Positions 7,963-16,858 are shown, counted from the stretch's first letter. The stretch is 64,000 bases of DNA from JAUVZF01 sp964539385 (GCA_964539385.1 CAZIJC010000003.1:1-64000); one strand, 5' to 3'. Notes: generated by a model from the sequence alone, not told the origin. Numbers and translations are program-made.

Positions 7963-9075
7963 TCATTGCATCTCCGGCCGCCTCATCCGTTTGAACGTTT
8001 CGGGCAGGTTATCGTACGTGAGTTCGCTGCGGAGGGTTTCGAGTTGGCCGGTGCTGTCGGCGGCTTCGCGGCCGAACCTTCGGAAGACCTCCAACTGGAG
8101 CGCCATCACCTCTTCCTTCTCGAACCGGACCGTCTGCTCGTGCCAGTCGCGCCGCGCCCAGTTCCAGGCGTTGACGGCCTCATCGAGTTTCCCGCGTCCC
8201 GCGTCGAAGGCCTTGCGTGCCTCGGCATGGCGGCCTGCGGCTCGGGCGTTGACGCTCTCGGCGAAGGTATCGTAGGCTTCCTGCGTCAGTTCCTCGGCGT
8301 AGTAGGTGAGGTTGTGGCACGCCTGCCTGTACATGACGGGTTTGCCGAGACCGCGCCCGAGGCTGCCGTAGCGGTCGCCGAGGCGGCGTGCCAGGTCGTA
8401 CCACTCGTAGGCGATCAGGAAGACGCTCCTGCCGAATTCTACCCTGACCCGCCTGCGGTAGTACTCGGCCTCCTGCGAGCGGCCGAGTTTCTCGGAATAG
8501 ATGCGGCCCATCTCGGCGGCGATTTGCGCGCTGTGGGGGTTCTTGCGGTAGCCCTCGTCGAGAAACTCGATGGCCCGCCGAATCCATTGGTACCGCCGCT
8601 CGAGCGACTGCCACTGCACAGGCAGGTTCCACGCCAGGTTCCACGCCAGGAACGTCCACACCTGGGGGTAGTCGCTCTGGAACGTGGCGATCTTCGTGTA
8701 CCGGTCGATCAGGTTGAAGTGGATCTTGTTGTGCTTATCGTCTTCAACCCTAATCCACAACCATACGACGTACGGCCCGCGGAAGCCGCCGAGCACGAGC
8801 GTGACCGCCCGAGCCGGCAGGTCGCTGATTTCAAGGACGGGGCGACCGGGCACCAGACGCATCGATGTCCCACACGCGGTGGCGAAGCCGAATTGCGACG
8901 CCAGGGCCAGCCGCCGACCGGGCGACTCCCGGCGGCCAAGCAACGCCTGCCGGCGGGGCTCGACAACCCACCGGCGAAGCGGGTGGACCACCGCCACCAG
9001 ACTTACCACGATGGCAAGGGCCAGCAACAGCGTCCCCAACCAAGGCGGCCGGTTGCCGGAATCGGTTCCGCTCAT
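7963..9075 (-). CDS. Membrane-anchored protein associated with an ABC exporter
   Basis: The 370-aa product starts at the ATG at 9075, which has GGAGGTGG upstream and overlaps the permease stop by 4 nt. One membrane helix lies near residues 12-32 (LGTLLLALAIVVSLVAVVHP). The rest is helical and rich in Trp, Tyr and Arg, with two short direct repeats (AWNLAWNL) and helix pairs such as QIAAEMGRIYSEKLGRSQEAEYY that resemble TPR units. As the last gene of the operon it may be an accessory subunit of the exporter. Family not recognised. Confidence 0.6.
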   Translation of the reverse strand: MSGTDSGNRPPWLGTLLLALAIVVSLVAVVHPLRRWVVEPRRQALLGRRESPGRRLALASQFGFATACGTSMRLVPGRPVLEISDLPARAVTLVLGGFRGPYVVWLWIRVEDDKHNKIHFNLIDRYTKIATFQSDYPQVWTFLAWNLAWNLPVQWQSLERRYQWIRRAIEFLDEGYRKNPHSAQIAAEMGRIYSEKLGRSQEAEYYRRRVRVEFGRSVFLIAYEWYDLARRLGDRYGSLGRGLGKPVMYRQACHNLTYYAEELTQEAYDTFAESVNARAAGRHAEARKAFDAGRGKLDEAVNAWNWARRDWHEQTVRFEKEEVMALQLEVFRRFGREAADSTGQLETLRSELTYDNLPETFKRMRRPEMQ

Positions 9076-10965
9076 GCCGCCACCTCCCGCTTCTTCAGAA
9101 GGTAAGCCCCCACCGACACGAGCACCACCGTGCCGAGCGCCGCCCAACCGAACGAGACCGCCATCTGCGTGAGCGGTATCACCTGGCCCATGCTGACCGT
9201 TTCGTCCGGCAGCAGGGCCCACACGTCCGGCAAGGGGACAACCACGTGTTCGGCCAGGTCGTTCCAGCCATCCCATTCCCAGTGGGCCTCGGCCCACCGC
9301 GCCGCCCGCCACGCCACGCCGCGCACCCAGGTCTCCCGGAGGAGGAAACCGCGCAGGAAATCGCGCATAAAACTCGCCAGCAGCAGAACGGCCGTACCGA
9401 GAATGCTCGTATACCAGGTGAACCGCGTGCTCGGCAGCACACCCACTGCGGCCAGGACCGTTCCGAAAAACCACACGCACAGGATGGCCTTTGCGAAATG
9501 GACCGCAAACGGGCCGCCGTCAAGACGCAGCCGTATGCTTCCAGGCACCAGACCGATGGCGTCGTCAGCCGTCAGGCACTCCAGCCGCACTTCCAGGGGT
9601 CCGCCGTGCCAAAACGCCCGGTCGAGATAGAGCAGTGTGGCGTGGTGCGCTTCGGGGGTGAATGTCAGGGCCTTCCGCGTGCCGGTCGCAGGATTCAAGA
9701 ACGTGGCCTTGGCGGCCGGCTGGACCGTGGCCGGGCTCCACGCCTCGAGCCGGAGGCGGATCTCGACCGCCGTGTCCGCCGAACCGAGAACGTTGCCCGG
9801 GACGTTGTCGAATCGAAGAACCGCCATTTGGCGCGGCAGTTCGGTGCGGCCGACCAGGTAGGCCCCGCCGCGGTCCGCCGAGGGACGGTCCTGTGGTGCG
9901 GCCTGGAGGTGGAACTCCCGGCCCGCCGGGCCGATGATGCGCACGGCGCCGCCGCCGGCGCCGAGCAGGCACCCGGCCGTTTCGGCCGTGATGTCCAGGT
10001 GAAAGCCGCCCGATGGCGGCACGTTCAGCACCCCTTCGACGGGCTCGGCCAGCGGGCCCGCAACGGGGACCTCCAGGACGCCCGACGGGGGGACTTCGGC
10101 AATCACCTGACGTACCAACTGCGCGCCGTCGTCCCGCGTCGGGGGTCGGGCGGCGGCGCCCGGGCTTTCAGATACCAGCCAGACGTTCACCTTCACGGGC
10201 GTCTTGTCGCCTTGCGAGGATGGGCGAACCTTCAGCGCGACCCGCAGCCGCACCGTCCCGGATGCAGCCCACTCGCGCAGCGGCGTCTCGCTCAGGTTCC
10301 ATCTCAGGGGCATACTGGTTTGGCCGAGAATCCAGCGGACGCCGGGCTCGGGCGGCACGTCGGGCGGGAAATGAATGTGCACGTCCGGGCCCGCGTCCAC
10401 CGTCCGGTAGCGGTACGTGGTGAGCGGGCCGTCGCGGGCCGCCGCCTCGAGAGCGTTGACATCGGCCGGATGCGCTGCGCGCCGGCGCGCTTCTTCAAGG
10501 CGGCGTGCAGCCAGCGAGCGGATGCCGCCGGCGCGCGCCAGGACGTACCCATAGGCCCCGGCACCGATTAGCGCGAGCGTGGCCAGCACGAGAATCGACA
10601 TGCCGACCGTCTTGCCGGCCACGATCTCCCACCGGCCGACGGGCTTGGTGGCCACGCTGTAGGACACCTTCGTCTCCATCTCGGCGGGGATCGAGTACGT
10701 GGCGAAAAACACGCCGAGCACAACCGCCACAACCGCCATGACCAGCAAACTGGTTCCGACCGCGGCCGGGACGCCCTCGAAGACGGGATCGAAACGCGGC
10801 GACGACAGGTCTGTCAGGATGAGAACCGAGACGGCCAGCGGCGCGAGAATCCACAGACGCATCCGCATGCCCTGGCGAAACGTGACGAGGGCAACCGCCC
10901 ACGTGCGCCGCCACACGCGCAGCCGCCGCCGCGAGGAAACGGACGCCTGGCTGGTCTGGTCGCGC

Positions 10966-10973
<8 letters not shown>
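9072..10973 (-). CDS. ABC-2-type permease with large extracytoplasmic domain
   Basis: The 633-aa product has an N-terminal helix (about residues 31-50), a second at about 67-90 (LLVMAVVAVVLGVFFATYS), a third at about 115-137, a long soluble region of about 350 residues, and three or four C-terminal helices (VWFFGTVLAAVGVL, ILGTAVLLLASFM, FGWAALGTVVLVSVGAYLL). This is an ABC-2 permease with an inserted domain between its helices. The start at 10973 overlaps the ATPase stop by 8 nt, marking it as the membrane partner of that ATPase. Substrate unknown. Confidence 0.75.
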
Positions 10974-11895
<922 letters not shown>

Positions 11896-11957
11896 GGGTG
11901 CCTCGCAGGTGGGCTACCCGGCGGCCCCGGCGCCGCTGCCGGCAAGGGCAGGGGGGG

Positions 11958-12155
11958 TCAACGGGAGCCGGCCCGTTGCTTCCTGAGTGTCTGCCGCTGC
12001 GCCTTCCTCAACTGCCGCCGCTTGCGCTCGCTTGGCTTCTCGTAATAACTGTTTCGCTTGATCTCCTTGGTGAGACCTTCCTTCTCGCACAGTTTCTTGA
12101 AGCGCTTCAGCATCTGCTCGACGGTTTCGTTACCTCTGGACCGGATCTTAAGCAT
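11958..12155 (-). CDS. rpsU: 30S ribosomal protein S21
   Basis: From the ATG at 12155 the product is 65 aa and starts MLKIRSRGNETVEQMLKRFK, matching S21 in length and pattern (RFKK...C...G...E.K....YEKPSERKRR, basic tail). An upstream in-frame ATG at 12194 would add 13 residues before the family start; AAAGGAGTG lies just ahead of 12155. S21 binds the 30S platform during initiation. Its promoter is at 12207-12234. Confidence 0.92.
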   Translation of the reverse strand: MLKIRSRGNETVEQMLKRFKKLCEKEGLTKEIKRNSYYEKPSERKRRQLRKAQRQTLRKQRAGSR

Positions 12156-12206
12156 GTTCCTGCCGACACTCCTTTCCGCGACCTTCTGCCGCACGTATCA
12201 TCACCC

Positions 12207-12234
12207 AGTATACACACACCCGGCGACAAAGCAA
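12207..12234 (-). promoter_or_regulatory. rpsU promoter
   Basis: Reading leftward, TTGCTT (12229-12234) is followed after 16 bp by TATACT (12207-12212), about 50 nt before the rpsU start codon. Confidence 0.65.
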
Positions 12235-12261
12235 GGGTTTTATGCGCGCCGTGAATGCAAC

Positions 12262-12378
12262 CTAGCCGCTGGCGCATCCAGGGCCTTGCGCCACATCTGT
12301 GCGGGCCGCGGCCAAGGCCGCGAGCGCGAGCACGAGAACCGCGCCCGCAAGCACAAGATTCCGCCTGCTATCGCTCAT
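12262..12378 (-). CDS. 38-aa hydrophobic peptide
   Basis: A short frame starts at the ATG at 12378 and has a good Shine-Dalgarno (GGAGG, 6 nt before the ATG). It reads MSDSRRNLVLAGAVLVLA followed by LAALAAARTDVAQGPGCASG: a basic N-terminus, one hydrophobic helix of about 18 residues, and a short tail with one Cys. It could be a membrane microprotein or a signal peptide with almost no mature part. The ribosome site is the main support; function unknown. Confidence 0.4.
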   Translation of the reverse strand: MSDSRRNLVLAGAVLVLALAALAAARTDVAQGPGCASG

Positions 12379-12458
12379 GGTTTGCCTCCAGCCGAGACCC
12401 ACAGTTCCCCTCGATCAACCTAACGGACGCGAAAGCGCGAGTGGCGCACCTTGGGCGT

Positions 12459-12581
12459 ATGATAGCCTCGGCCGCAGGAGTTGGCGTCATCCGAGACTGC
12501 GACAATTGCAGGGCCGTGTTCGTCTGCTTCAGGGGCCAAGGTTGCCCTCAGTGTTGGGCTCCTCCAGCGGCCCCCAGGTAG
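12459..12581 (+). CDS. Possible 40-aa zinc-ribbon peptide
   Basis: The frame from the ATG at 12459 contains DCDNCRAVFVCF followed by GQGCPQC, a CxxC...CxxC pair that would bind zinc. There is no clear Shine-Dalgarno and the peptide ends 48 nt before attL. It may be a real small protein or the remnant of a larger zinc-ribbon gene interrupted long ago. Confidence 0.25.
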   Translation: MIASAAGVGVIRDCDNCRAVFVCFRGQGCPQCWAPPAAPR

Positions 12582-12628
12582 CCCCATGAAACCAACCCCA
12601 AAATCACCGTTCTGGCTTCCCAAACCCT

Positions 12629-12645
12629 ACGTCCGATAATGAGTG
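12629..12645. repeat. attL: left copy of the 17-bp prophage repeat
   Basis: ACGTCCGATAATGAGTG is identical to the copy at 56733-56749. To its right the sequence (CGGGGAGGTGC) would be the phage-derived arm; to its left lies host DNA. The repeat equals one 11-bp recombinase arm plus a 6-bp centre. Confidence 0.8.
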
Positions 12646-12927
12646 CGGGGAGGTGCCGAAAAACGGACCTATGGCGGGGAGTCGATAGGTGGGTGGCGGG
12701 CCTTGCGCGCGCAGGCAGGGAAGGGCGGGAGTATCGAACCCCCACGCCGAGTTGGAGTCTGACCCCGACCGGCCAATGGTGATGACGGTGGGAATCTGAC
12801 AAACGCGGGGGTTCGATTTCGCCGAAATCTGGTGCATGGTTTCAGACTCCAACTCTATGCGACACCCCCAGGTTAGGCGGCTCCCAAAAGCCGCGTCAAG
12901 AAAAAAACGAAAAAAAATCCGCCGGCC
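12646..12927. other. Non-coding stretch with interleaved inverted repeats
   Basis: No convincing gene. Two perfect inverted repeats interleave: TCGAACCCCC (12734-12743) with GGGGGTTCGA (12807-12816), and GAGTTGGAGTCTGA (12749-12762) with TCAGACTCCAACTC (12842-12855). The order a-b-a'-b' allows a pseudoknot. A separate hairpin GCGGCT/AGCCGC is at 12877-12894. An untranslated RNA or a recombination/packaging site are both possible. Confidence 0.45.
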
Positions 12928-12956
12928 TTGCTTTCGCCGGGTTTTTCAGCCATAAT
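12928..12956 (+). promoter_or_regulatory. Promoter of the attL-proximal lipoprotein gene
   Basis: TTGCTT (12928-12933), a 17-bp spacer and CATAAT (12951-12956) lie 37 nt before the ATG at 12993. The spacer overlaps a small hairpin CCGGC/GCCGG (12922-12940) followed by GTTTTT, which could also act as a weak terminator. Confidence 0.55.
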
Positions 12957-12992
12957 GACATAGAAATCCTGGCATTCGTGGGAGTCGGAATC

Positions 12993-13400
12993 ATGGGTAA
13001 CTTGCGCATGCGTTTGCCGATGTTGTTGTCTCTGGCGGCCCTGGTGTCCGCGGTCGTGGCCCTGATCCTGGCGATTGGTGCCTGCCGGCAGCCGGCGGCC
13101 GAGGTGGTGGTTGTTGACGAGGCCGGCCGTGTTCGCGTGCGGCTCGGCGTCCTTGGCGACAACACCATTGGTCTCGGCCTGTATGACGCCAACGGGCGCC
13201 GGCGCGGTGCCTTTCATTTTGTTGAGGCCCTTGACGCGGCCAGTCTCGAGGTAAAAGGCACCGGCGCCCCGTACTCGCCTACCGTCACGGTGGCCACGGT
13301 GGGGACGGCCATGGTTTCCCTGGGCGACGAGGATGGCCGGTTCTTCGGTTTGACTCCCAACGGCCCGCAGACCTTTCTCAATCCCTTCCCGCCCCCTTAG
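12993..13400 (+). CDS. Putative prophage lipoprotein (lysogenic-conversion candidate)
   Basis: From the ATG at 12993 (GGAG nine nt upstream) the 135-aa product has an N-terminal hydrophobic stretch ending in the lipobox-like IGAC, about residues 33-36. The mature part is beta-rich, with VRVRLGVLGDNTIGLGLYD and AMVSLGDEDGRFFGL, two similar short strands-and-turn units. It stands alone on the plus strand beside attL with its own promoter, the arrangement of a moron gene expressed in lysogens. Its 3' end overlaps the convergent gene by 23 nt. Function unknown. Confidence 0.6.
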   Translation: MGNLRMRLPMLLSLAALVSAVVALILAIGACRQPAAEVVVVDEAGRVRVRLGVLGDNTIGLGLYDANGRRRGAFHFVEALDAASLEVKGTGAPYSPTVTVATVGTAMVSLGDEDGRFFGLTPNGPQTFLNPFPPP

Positions 13401-13617
13401 ACGGCGGGCGCCCTCTGGTCAGGGCGATCCCCCGTGCCGCTGCCGCGGCTCGCACGGCCTTCGCCGAGACCGACCGCCCAAATCGACGGCTGAGGTTGGC
13501 CGCGATCGCCGGGGCCTGGTAGCCGGCCGAGGCCATTCGCTTGAGCACACTGCGCGGCCGACCGCGCCGGCCAGTTGCCGTAAATTGAATCGCATCCCAC
13601 CAGTTGACTGCCACCAT
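13378..13617 (-). CDS. Small HTH-like protein, paralogue of the 13891 gene
   Basis: The 79-aa product starts at the ATG at 13617 (MVAVNWWDAIQFTATGRRGRP). It aligns along its whole length with the 72-aa protein at 13891-14109: NWW(D/N)(A/T)IQ...GRPG, QAP(A/E)IA, (R/H)FGR(S/T)V, A(K/L)AVR. The pattern of short helices with FGR-x-V-x-x-x-x-V suggests a homeodomain-like DNA-binding fold. Unlike its paralogue it lies beyond the operon terminator at 13804-13844. It could be a regulator; no target is known. Confidence 0.6.
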   Translation of the reverse strand: MVAVNWWDAIQFTATGRRGRPRSVLKRMASAGYQAPAIAANLSRRFGRSVSAKAVRAAAAARGIALTRGRPPSKGAGRD

Positions 13618-13803
13618 AGGTTCCCATTCGGCCAGGCCGTTGGCACAAATCAAGGAAAAAGGGCCAGGATGGCGCAGGACGGCCGCGAGCCCCTGGGGGA
13701 TGGCCCACCATAGCCTCGCTTCACTCCGCGTGGCGTGGCGCAAGCCTGGTGGCCCAGGGCAGGGCGTGGCGCGGGGGTCACGGCCATCCTGGCGGGAGCG
13801 CGC

Positions 13804-13844
13804 AAAAAAAGGGCCGGCCCCAGGGGTGGTGGCCTGGGGCCGGC
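13804..13844 (-). terminator. Rho-independent terminator of the left leftward operon
   Basis: A perfect 12-bp stem, GCCGGCCCCAGG (13813-13824) and CCTGGGGCCGGC (13833-13844), with an 8-nt loop is followed in the leftward direction by CC and seven T (13804-13810). It lies between the two paralogous HTH-like genes. Confidence 0.85.
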
Positions 13845-13890
13845 GGTTACCGTGCCGCGACAAGCGGCATCGGCCATGGTGGTCTGACGG

Positions 13891-14109
13891 TTAGGTGTGG
13901 GGCCGGCCGCGCTTCAGCGTGATCTTCGCGCGGGCGGCGGCCTTGCGCACGGCCAGGGCCGTGACCGTTCGGCCAAAGTGCTCCGTTAGGATGGCCGCTA
14001 TCTCCGGCGCCTGCCGGCCGGCCTTGGCCATTTGCCGCAGCATGGTGACCGGCCGCCCCGGTCGGCCCTTTGTCAATTGTATGGTATTCCACCAGTTGAT
14101 TGCTGCCAT
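13891..14109 (-). CDS. Small HTH-like protein, 72 aa
   Basis: Paralogue of the 13378-13617 product (see shared motifs NWWxxIQ, GRPGRP, FGRTVTALAVRKAAA). Highly basic C-terminus (KITLKRGRPHT). A trihelical DNA-binding fold is likely from the pattern. It is the last gene before the terminator and ends the leftward operon that begins at 16774. Confidence 0.6.
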   Translation of the reverse strand: MAAINWWNTIQLTKGRPGRPVTMLRQMAKAGRQAPEIAAILTEHFGRTVTALAVRKAAARAKITLKRGRPHT

Positions 14110-14121
14110 GGGATTGCCCTT

Positions 14122-14391
14122 TCACGTGGTGACCACGTCGGCGTGGTCACGGATAAACCTGGCCGAGTCGCCCAGGTAGGCGGCCATGCCCTTGCCGTCG
14201 AGTGGGGTGAGGGCCTTGAGCACCGCTTTCCAGGGGCCGGCCAGGCCCTTGCGTTTGCCGACCGGGCGTACCGTGATGCCGCTGCCATTGACCTTGACCA
14301 GCACGTTATACCGCTCGCCCTCAAGGTACATCGACAGGTGTAGCACGGCCGTGCCGTCTGGTTTGTTGGTGACCTCAATGGCCATGGTCAT
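14122..14391 (-). CDS. Phage protein of unknown function, 89 aa
   Basis: Beta-strand-rich N-terminal half (IEVTNKPDGTAVLHLSMYL, YNVLVKVNGSGITVRPVG) and a helical C-terminal half with LKALTPLDGKGMAAYLGD. The start overlaps the previous stop by 4 nt; a second in-frame ATG lies 6 nt in. Not recognised. Confidence 0.55.
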   Translation of the reverse strand: MTMAIEVTNKPDGTAVLHLSMYLEGERYNVLVKVNGSGITVRPVGKRKGLAGPWKAVLKALTPLDGKGMAAYLGDSARFIRDHADVVTT

Positions 14392-14828
14392 TCCCCCCCG
14401 GCCGCGTGTGCATCCTGGGCCTTGATGATTTGCTGCACGTGCTCCCGCACGGTATCGACCTTGACCACGAAACCCTGCCCCGACTCCGGGGCCAGGCGCT
14501 CGGCCTTATACGTCCTGTAGGCGCACTCCGCGGCCTTACCGCAGCACGCCCAACATATCGACAAGGCCAAATCCGCCGGGCCACTGCCGGCGTAGCCGAA
14601 TTGAAACCCGGTGGGACTGTGCCGCACCACGTGGGGCAGGGGGACCTTTTTGCCCACGGCGTCCATCACCTCGGCCTTGACCGTCCCGTCGGTCTGCCGC
14701 TGCACGATGATGAGATTGTTGCCTGCCAGGCCAAGGCCGGCCGCGCAGCACGTCGAGCAAAAACCCGTATCGCTGTATACCAGGCTCAAGCGCCGGGTGT
14801 GCTTTCTGCATAGGCTGCATTGTGCCAT
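14388..14828 (-). CDS. Cys-rich phage protein, probable zinc binder
   Basis: The 146-aa product carries CSLCRKH (residues 4-10), CSTCCAAG (about 24-31) and a later CWACCGKAAEC, so two CxxC pairs near the N-terminus and a third cluster about residues 95-105. A zinc-ribbon is likely. The start has the recurrent phage ribosome site AAAGGTGGTG. Role unknown. Confidence 0.6.
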   Translation of the reverse strand: MAQCSLCRKHTRRLSLVYSDTGFCSTCCAAGLGLAGNNLIIVQRQTDGTVKAEVMDAVGKKVPLPHVVRHSPTGFQFGYAGSGPADLALSICWACCGKAAECAYRTYKAERLAPESGQGFVVKVDTVREHVQQIIKAQDAHAAGGE

Positions 14829-14924
14829 TGTGCACCACCTTTTTGTTGAGGGTTTCCCCTAGCACCGGCAGGGCGCCCATGACCGCCACGAGCCATCCCG
14901 CCGGCACCAGGTGAGAGGCTGTGT

Positions 14925-15335
14925 TTACGCTTCCGCTGTCGGCCCCGGCAAATGCTTGAAGTGTTCGACCACCGTTTCGACGTAATCCGCACACCGGGCG
15001 GCGCCGGCGATCTCATCGCCCCGCATTCGCAACGGTTGTGTGTGCCGCAGCAACACGGTGGCCTCTTGTAGTGCTTTGTCGATGCGTTCTAACTGTGCCA
15101 TGATGCGCTGGCCGCCCTTGATCCCCCTGGCCGCTGCTGTTTCGCGCTCGACAAAGGCAGACACGGCCGCCTCGGCGCCCCAGGGCGACGAATCGACCAG
15201 CGTGTGCGCGGGCACCGTCGATTCGGTGCCTGGCAGGAGTTGCGCATCATCCCGGTTTGCCCGCCATCCCTTGCCTTTCGCGTCCAGCGCGACGGTCCAC
15301 TCTTGCCCCCACACTTTTATGCGGAGCGTGCTCAT
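14925..15335 (-). CDS. Phage protein of unknown function, 136 aa
   Basis: From the ATG at 15335 (preceded by AAAGGTGGTG) the product begins MSTLRIKVWGQEWTVALDAKG, a beta-hairpin-like start, and continues into a helical part (IMAQLERIDKALQEATVLLRH). The longer frame to 15419 would run through the repeated leader at 15341-15408 and is not preferred. The 90 bp between this gene and 14828 hold no clear gene. Confidence 0.55.
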   Translation of the reverse strand: MSTLRIKVWGQEWTVALDAKGKGWRANRDDAQLLPGTESTVPAHTLVDSSPWGAEAAVSAFVERETAAARGIKGGQRIMAQLERIDKALQEATVLLRHTQPLRMRGDEIAGAARCADYVETVVEHFKHLPGPTAEA

Positions 15336-15340
15336 AAGAC

Positions 15341-15408
15341 ACCACCTTTCTACATGGCCACCATTGGCCGGCCGGCAGGTCCGGCCCCAGGGCCAGGCCC
15401 GCCGAGGC
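15341..15408. repeat. Repeated leader unit, copy 1
   Basis: Similar to the units at 16321-16402 and 16779-16858. On the minus strand it reads as a GC-rich block with GGCCTGGCCC and CCGGCCGGCC, then CCAATGGTGGCCA and GAAAGGTGGTG, the last part being the ribosome site of the next gene. This copy lacks the outer part of the block. Confidence 0.7.
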
Positions 15409-16316
15409 TCATTCCTCAAGGTTATCTACCAGGTCGGACACGGCCGCCCAATTGTCGGCCACGCCTTGCAGGTGCTTGCGGGCCTCGGCTTCGCGGTCGA
15501 GCCCTTGCTCCCATAGGGTCTTATCGCGCTCGGCCTTGACCGCTTTGGTGATAAGGTCATCGAGCGTGGCCGGCTCAAGGGCGTCCAACTCCCAGGAATC
15601 CTCACCGTACTCGACCACGTAGCCCTCATATCGAGAATCGGTCACCTTTGCGGGGTTGGGCGGCGGTTGGTACTCGTCAACCTGGTCCATGTTCAAGGCC
15701 AGGCGGGTGAGGCGCACCGGCTCATCGAGAAATAGGTCGAGCCGGTCGCGTATATCCCTGGTCATGTCGATGCCGCTTGGGTCATGGTCGCCCAGGTGCA
15801 GCAACAAGATGCCCTGCCCCCGGCCCTGGTGCTGCTGAAACCGCCGGATGGCGGCGTCCCACATTTCGCTTTGACTCATGTAGCCGCGGCACGCCATGTA
15901 ATCGACGCGGAGACGCTTGGCAATGGTGTCCAGCACGCCGGCCAGGGCTTCCTTTTCGATCCAGACCTCGTTGGCTGCGCGGCCCACAGGTCGAGCCGGA
16001 ACTGGTCGGCCACCGCCTCGATCATGCTTTCGGGCGACCGCCAGGTCGGATAGGCTTCAAGGTTGCGCGTGCGGTCCTCAATCGCATCCCAATCCACCAG
16101 GCCGGCCAGGCGGGCGTCGGACAGGATGGCCCCCAGGCGCTTGTAGTTCCGCTGCACGTTCGGCATGAGACCGCGGGCCACGAATTGGTAATAGAGTTGC
16201 CGCAAGGTGAGGCGGTAACCCTGCCCGCGGTATTCCTCGATGATGGCGTTTGCCCGATTGATGGTCTCGAGTGTCGCCGGCTTGAAATCCTTGTCCACGT
16301 ATCGGATGCGCGGCAT
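15409..16316 (-). pseudogene. TOPRIM-type phage protein split by a frameshift
   Basis: Two overlapping minus-strand frames together form one ~302-aa protein. The N-part (from the ATG at 16316) has LRQLYYQFVARGLMPN and runs to ...FRLDLWAAQ; the C-part resumes with NEVWIEKEALAGVL. A one-base loss near 15975 (AGCCAACG where AGCCCAACG would restore WAAQPNEVW) separates them. The C-part has a TOPRIM-like set: Glu of WIEKEA and HLGDHDPSGIDM (DxD, about 70 residues on), as in Spo11/topo VI A-like phage proteins. It may be a real mutation or a homopolymer sequencing error. The start has the AAAGGTGGTG ribosome site. Confidence 0.65.
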
Positions 16317-16320
16317 ATCC

Positions 16321-16402
16321 CACCACCTTTCCTGGCCACCATTGGCCTGCCGGCAGGTCTGGCCCCCACGGCCAGGCCCGCCGGCGGGCCAATGGCCCGC
16401 CT
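16321..16402. repeat. Repeated leader unit, copy 2
   Basis: Near-identical to copy 3 (16779-16858): both carry CCACCTTTCCTGGCCACCAT, a CCGGCAGGTC block and CCCGCCGGCGGGCCAATG followed by CCCGCCTG on the plus strand. It supplies the CAGGAAAGGTGGTGGG ribosome site of the TOPRIM gene. Confidence 0.8.
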
Positions 16403-16405
16403 GAA

Positions 16406-16774
16406 TCATTCGCCCATGGCCGCCCGGTTGCCCGCCTCTTGCAGTATGGCCGCTTGGGTGATTTCTTCGCAGGTAAGAACGTAGTGCGGCGCCGGCCCCC
16501 ACACCAGGTCACCCCAATAGAGCGCCTCATGCAGCCGGACCTCGGCTTTGCGCTGGCCCGTCGGCTCATAGACGTAGACCACCCGGTCACGCCTTGGTTC
16601 GATGCCGGCGTCACGGATGGCCGCCAGCGCCTGCCAAAGCGCTTCTGTGAGTGACCGGCCTTCGCCCGGCTCGCCGTCGCCAAGCCACTGGCCATTGACC
16701 ACCTGGGCCAACCACCCGGCGGCCTGCATTGTGCCGTACATGCAGACCTCTGCAACCACCTTGGCCTTTCGCAT
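16406..16774 (-). CDS. Phage protein of unknown function, 122 aa; first gene of the operon
   Basis: From the ATG at 16774 it reads MRKAKVVAEVCMYGTMQAAG; later EALWQALAAIRDAGIEPRRDRVVYVYEP, an alternating helix and strand pattern. The nearest upstream promoter (16955-16982) makes it the first gene of the leftward operon. Extension to 16885 would cross the leader repeat and is unlikely. Not recognised. Confidence 0.55.
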   Translation of the reverse strand: MRKAKVVAEVCMYGTMQAAGWLAQVVNGQWLGDGEPGEGRSLTEALWQALAAIRDAGIEPRRDRVVYVYEPTGQRKAEVRLHEALYWGDLVWGPAPHYVLTCEEITQAAILQEAGNRAAMGE

Positions 16775-16778
16775 AACC

Positions 16779-16858
16779 CACCACCTTTCCTGGCCACCAT
16801 TGGCCGGCCGGCAGGTCCGGTGATCCCCAGGCCCGCCGGCGGGCCAATGCCCGCCTGC
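16779..16858. repeat. Repeated leader unit, copy 3
   Basis: Third copy of the leader (see 16321-16402). It contains the palindrome-like GCCCGCCGGCGGGC and ends in the ribosome site of the 16774 gene. Confidence 0.8.

Noticed and set aside
12807..12820. GGGGGTTCGATT, similar to a tRNA T-loop
   Set aside because: No acceptor, D or anticodon arms can be built around it on either strand; it is part of the inverted-repeat cluster.
12922..12946. Small hairpin with GTTTTT as a terminator
   Set aside because: The 5-bp stem is weak and overlaps a better promoter match; mentioned there only.
13640..13800. Weak similarity between 13664-13760 and 44640-44740 as possible phage end repeats
   Set aside because: Only short blocks such as GCGCAGGACGGCCGC match; too little for a packaging or end-repeat claim.
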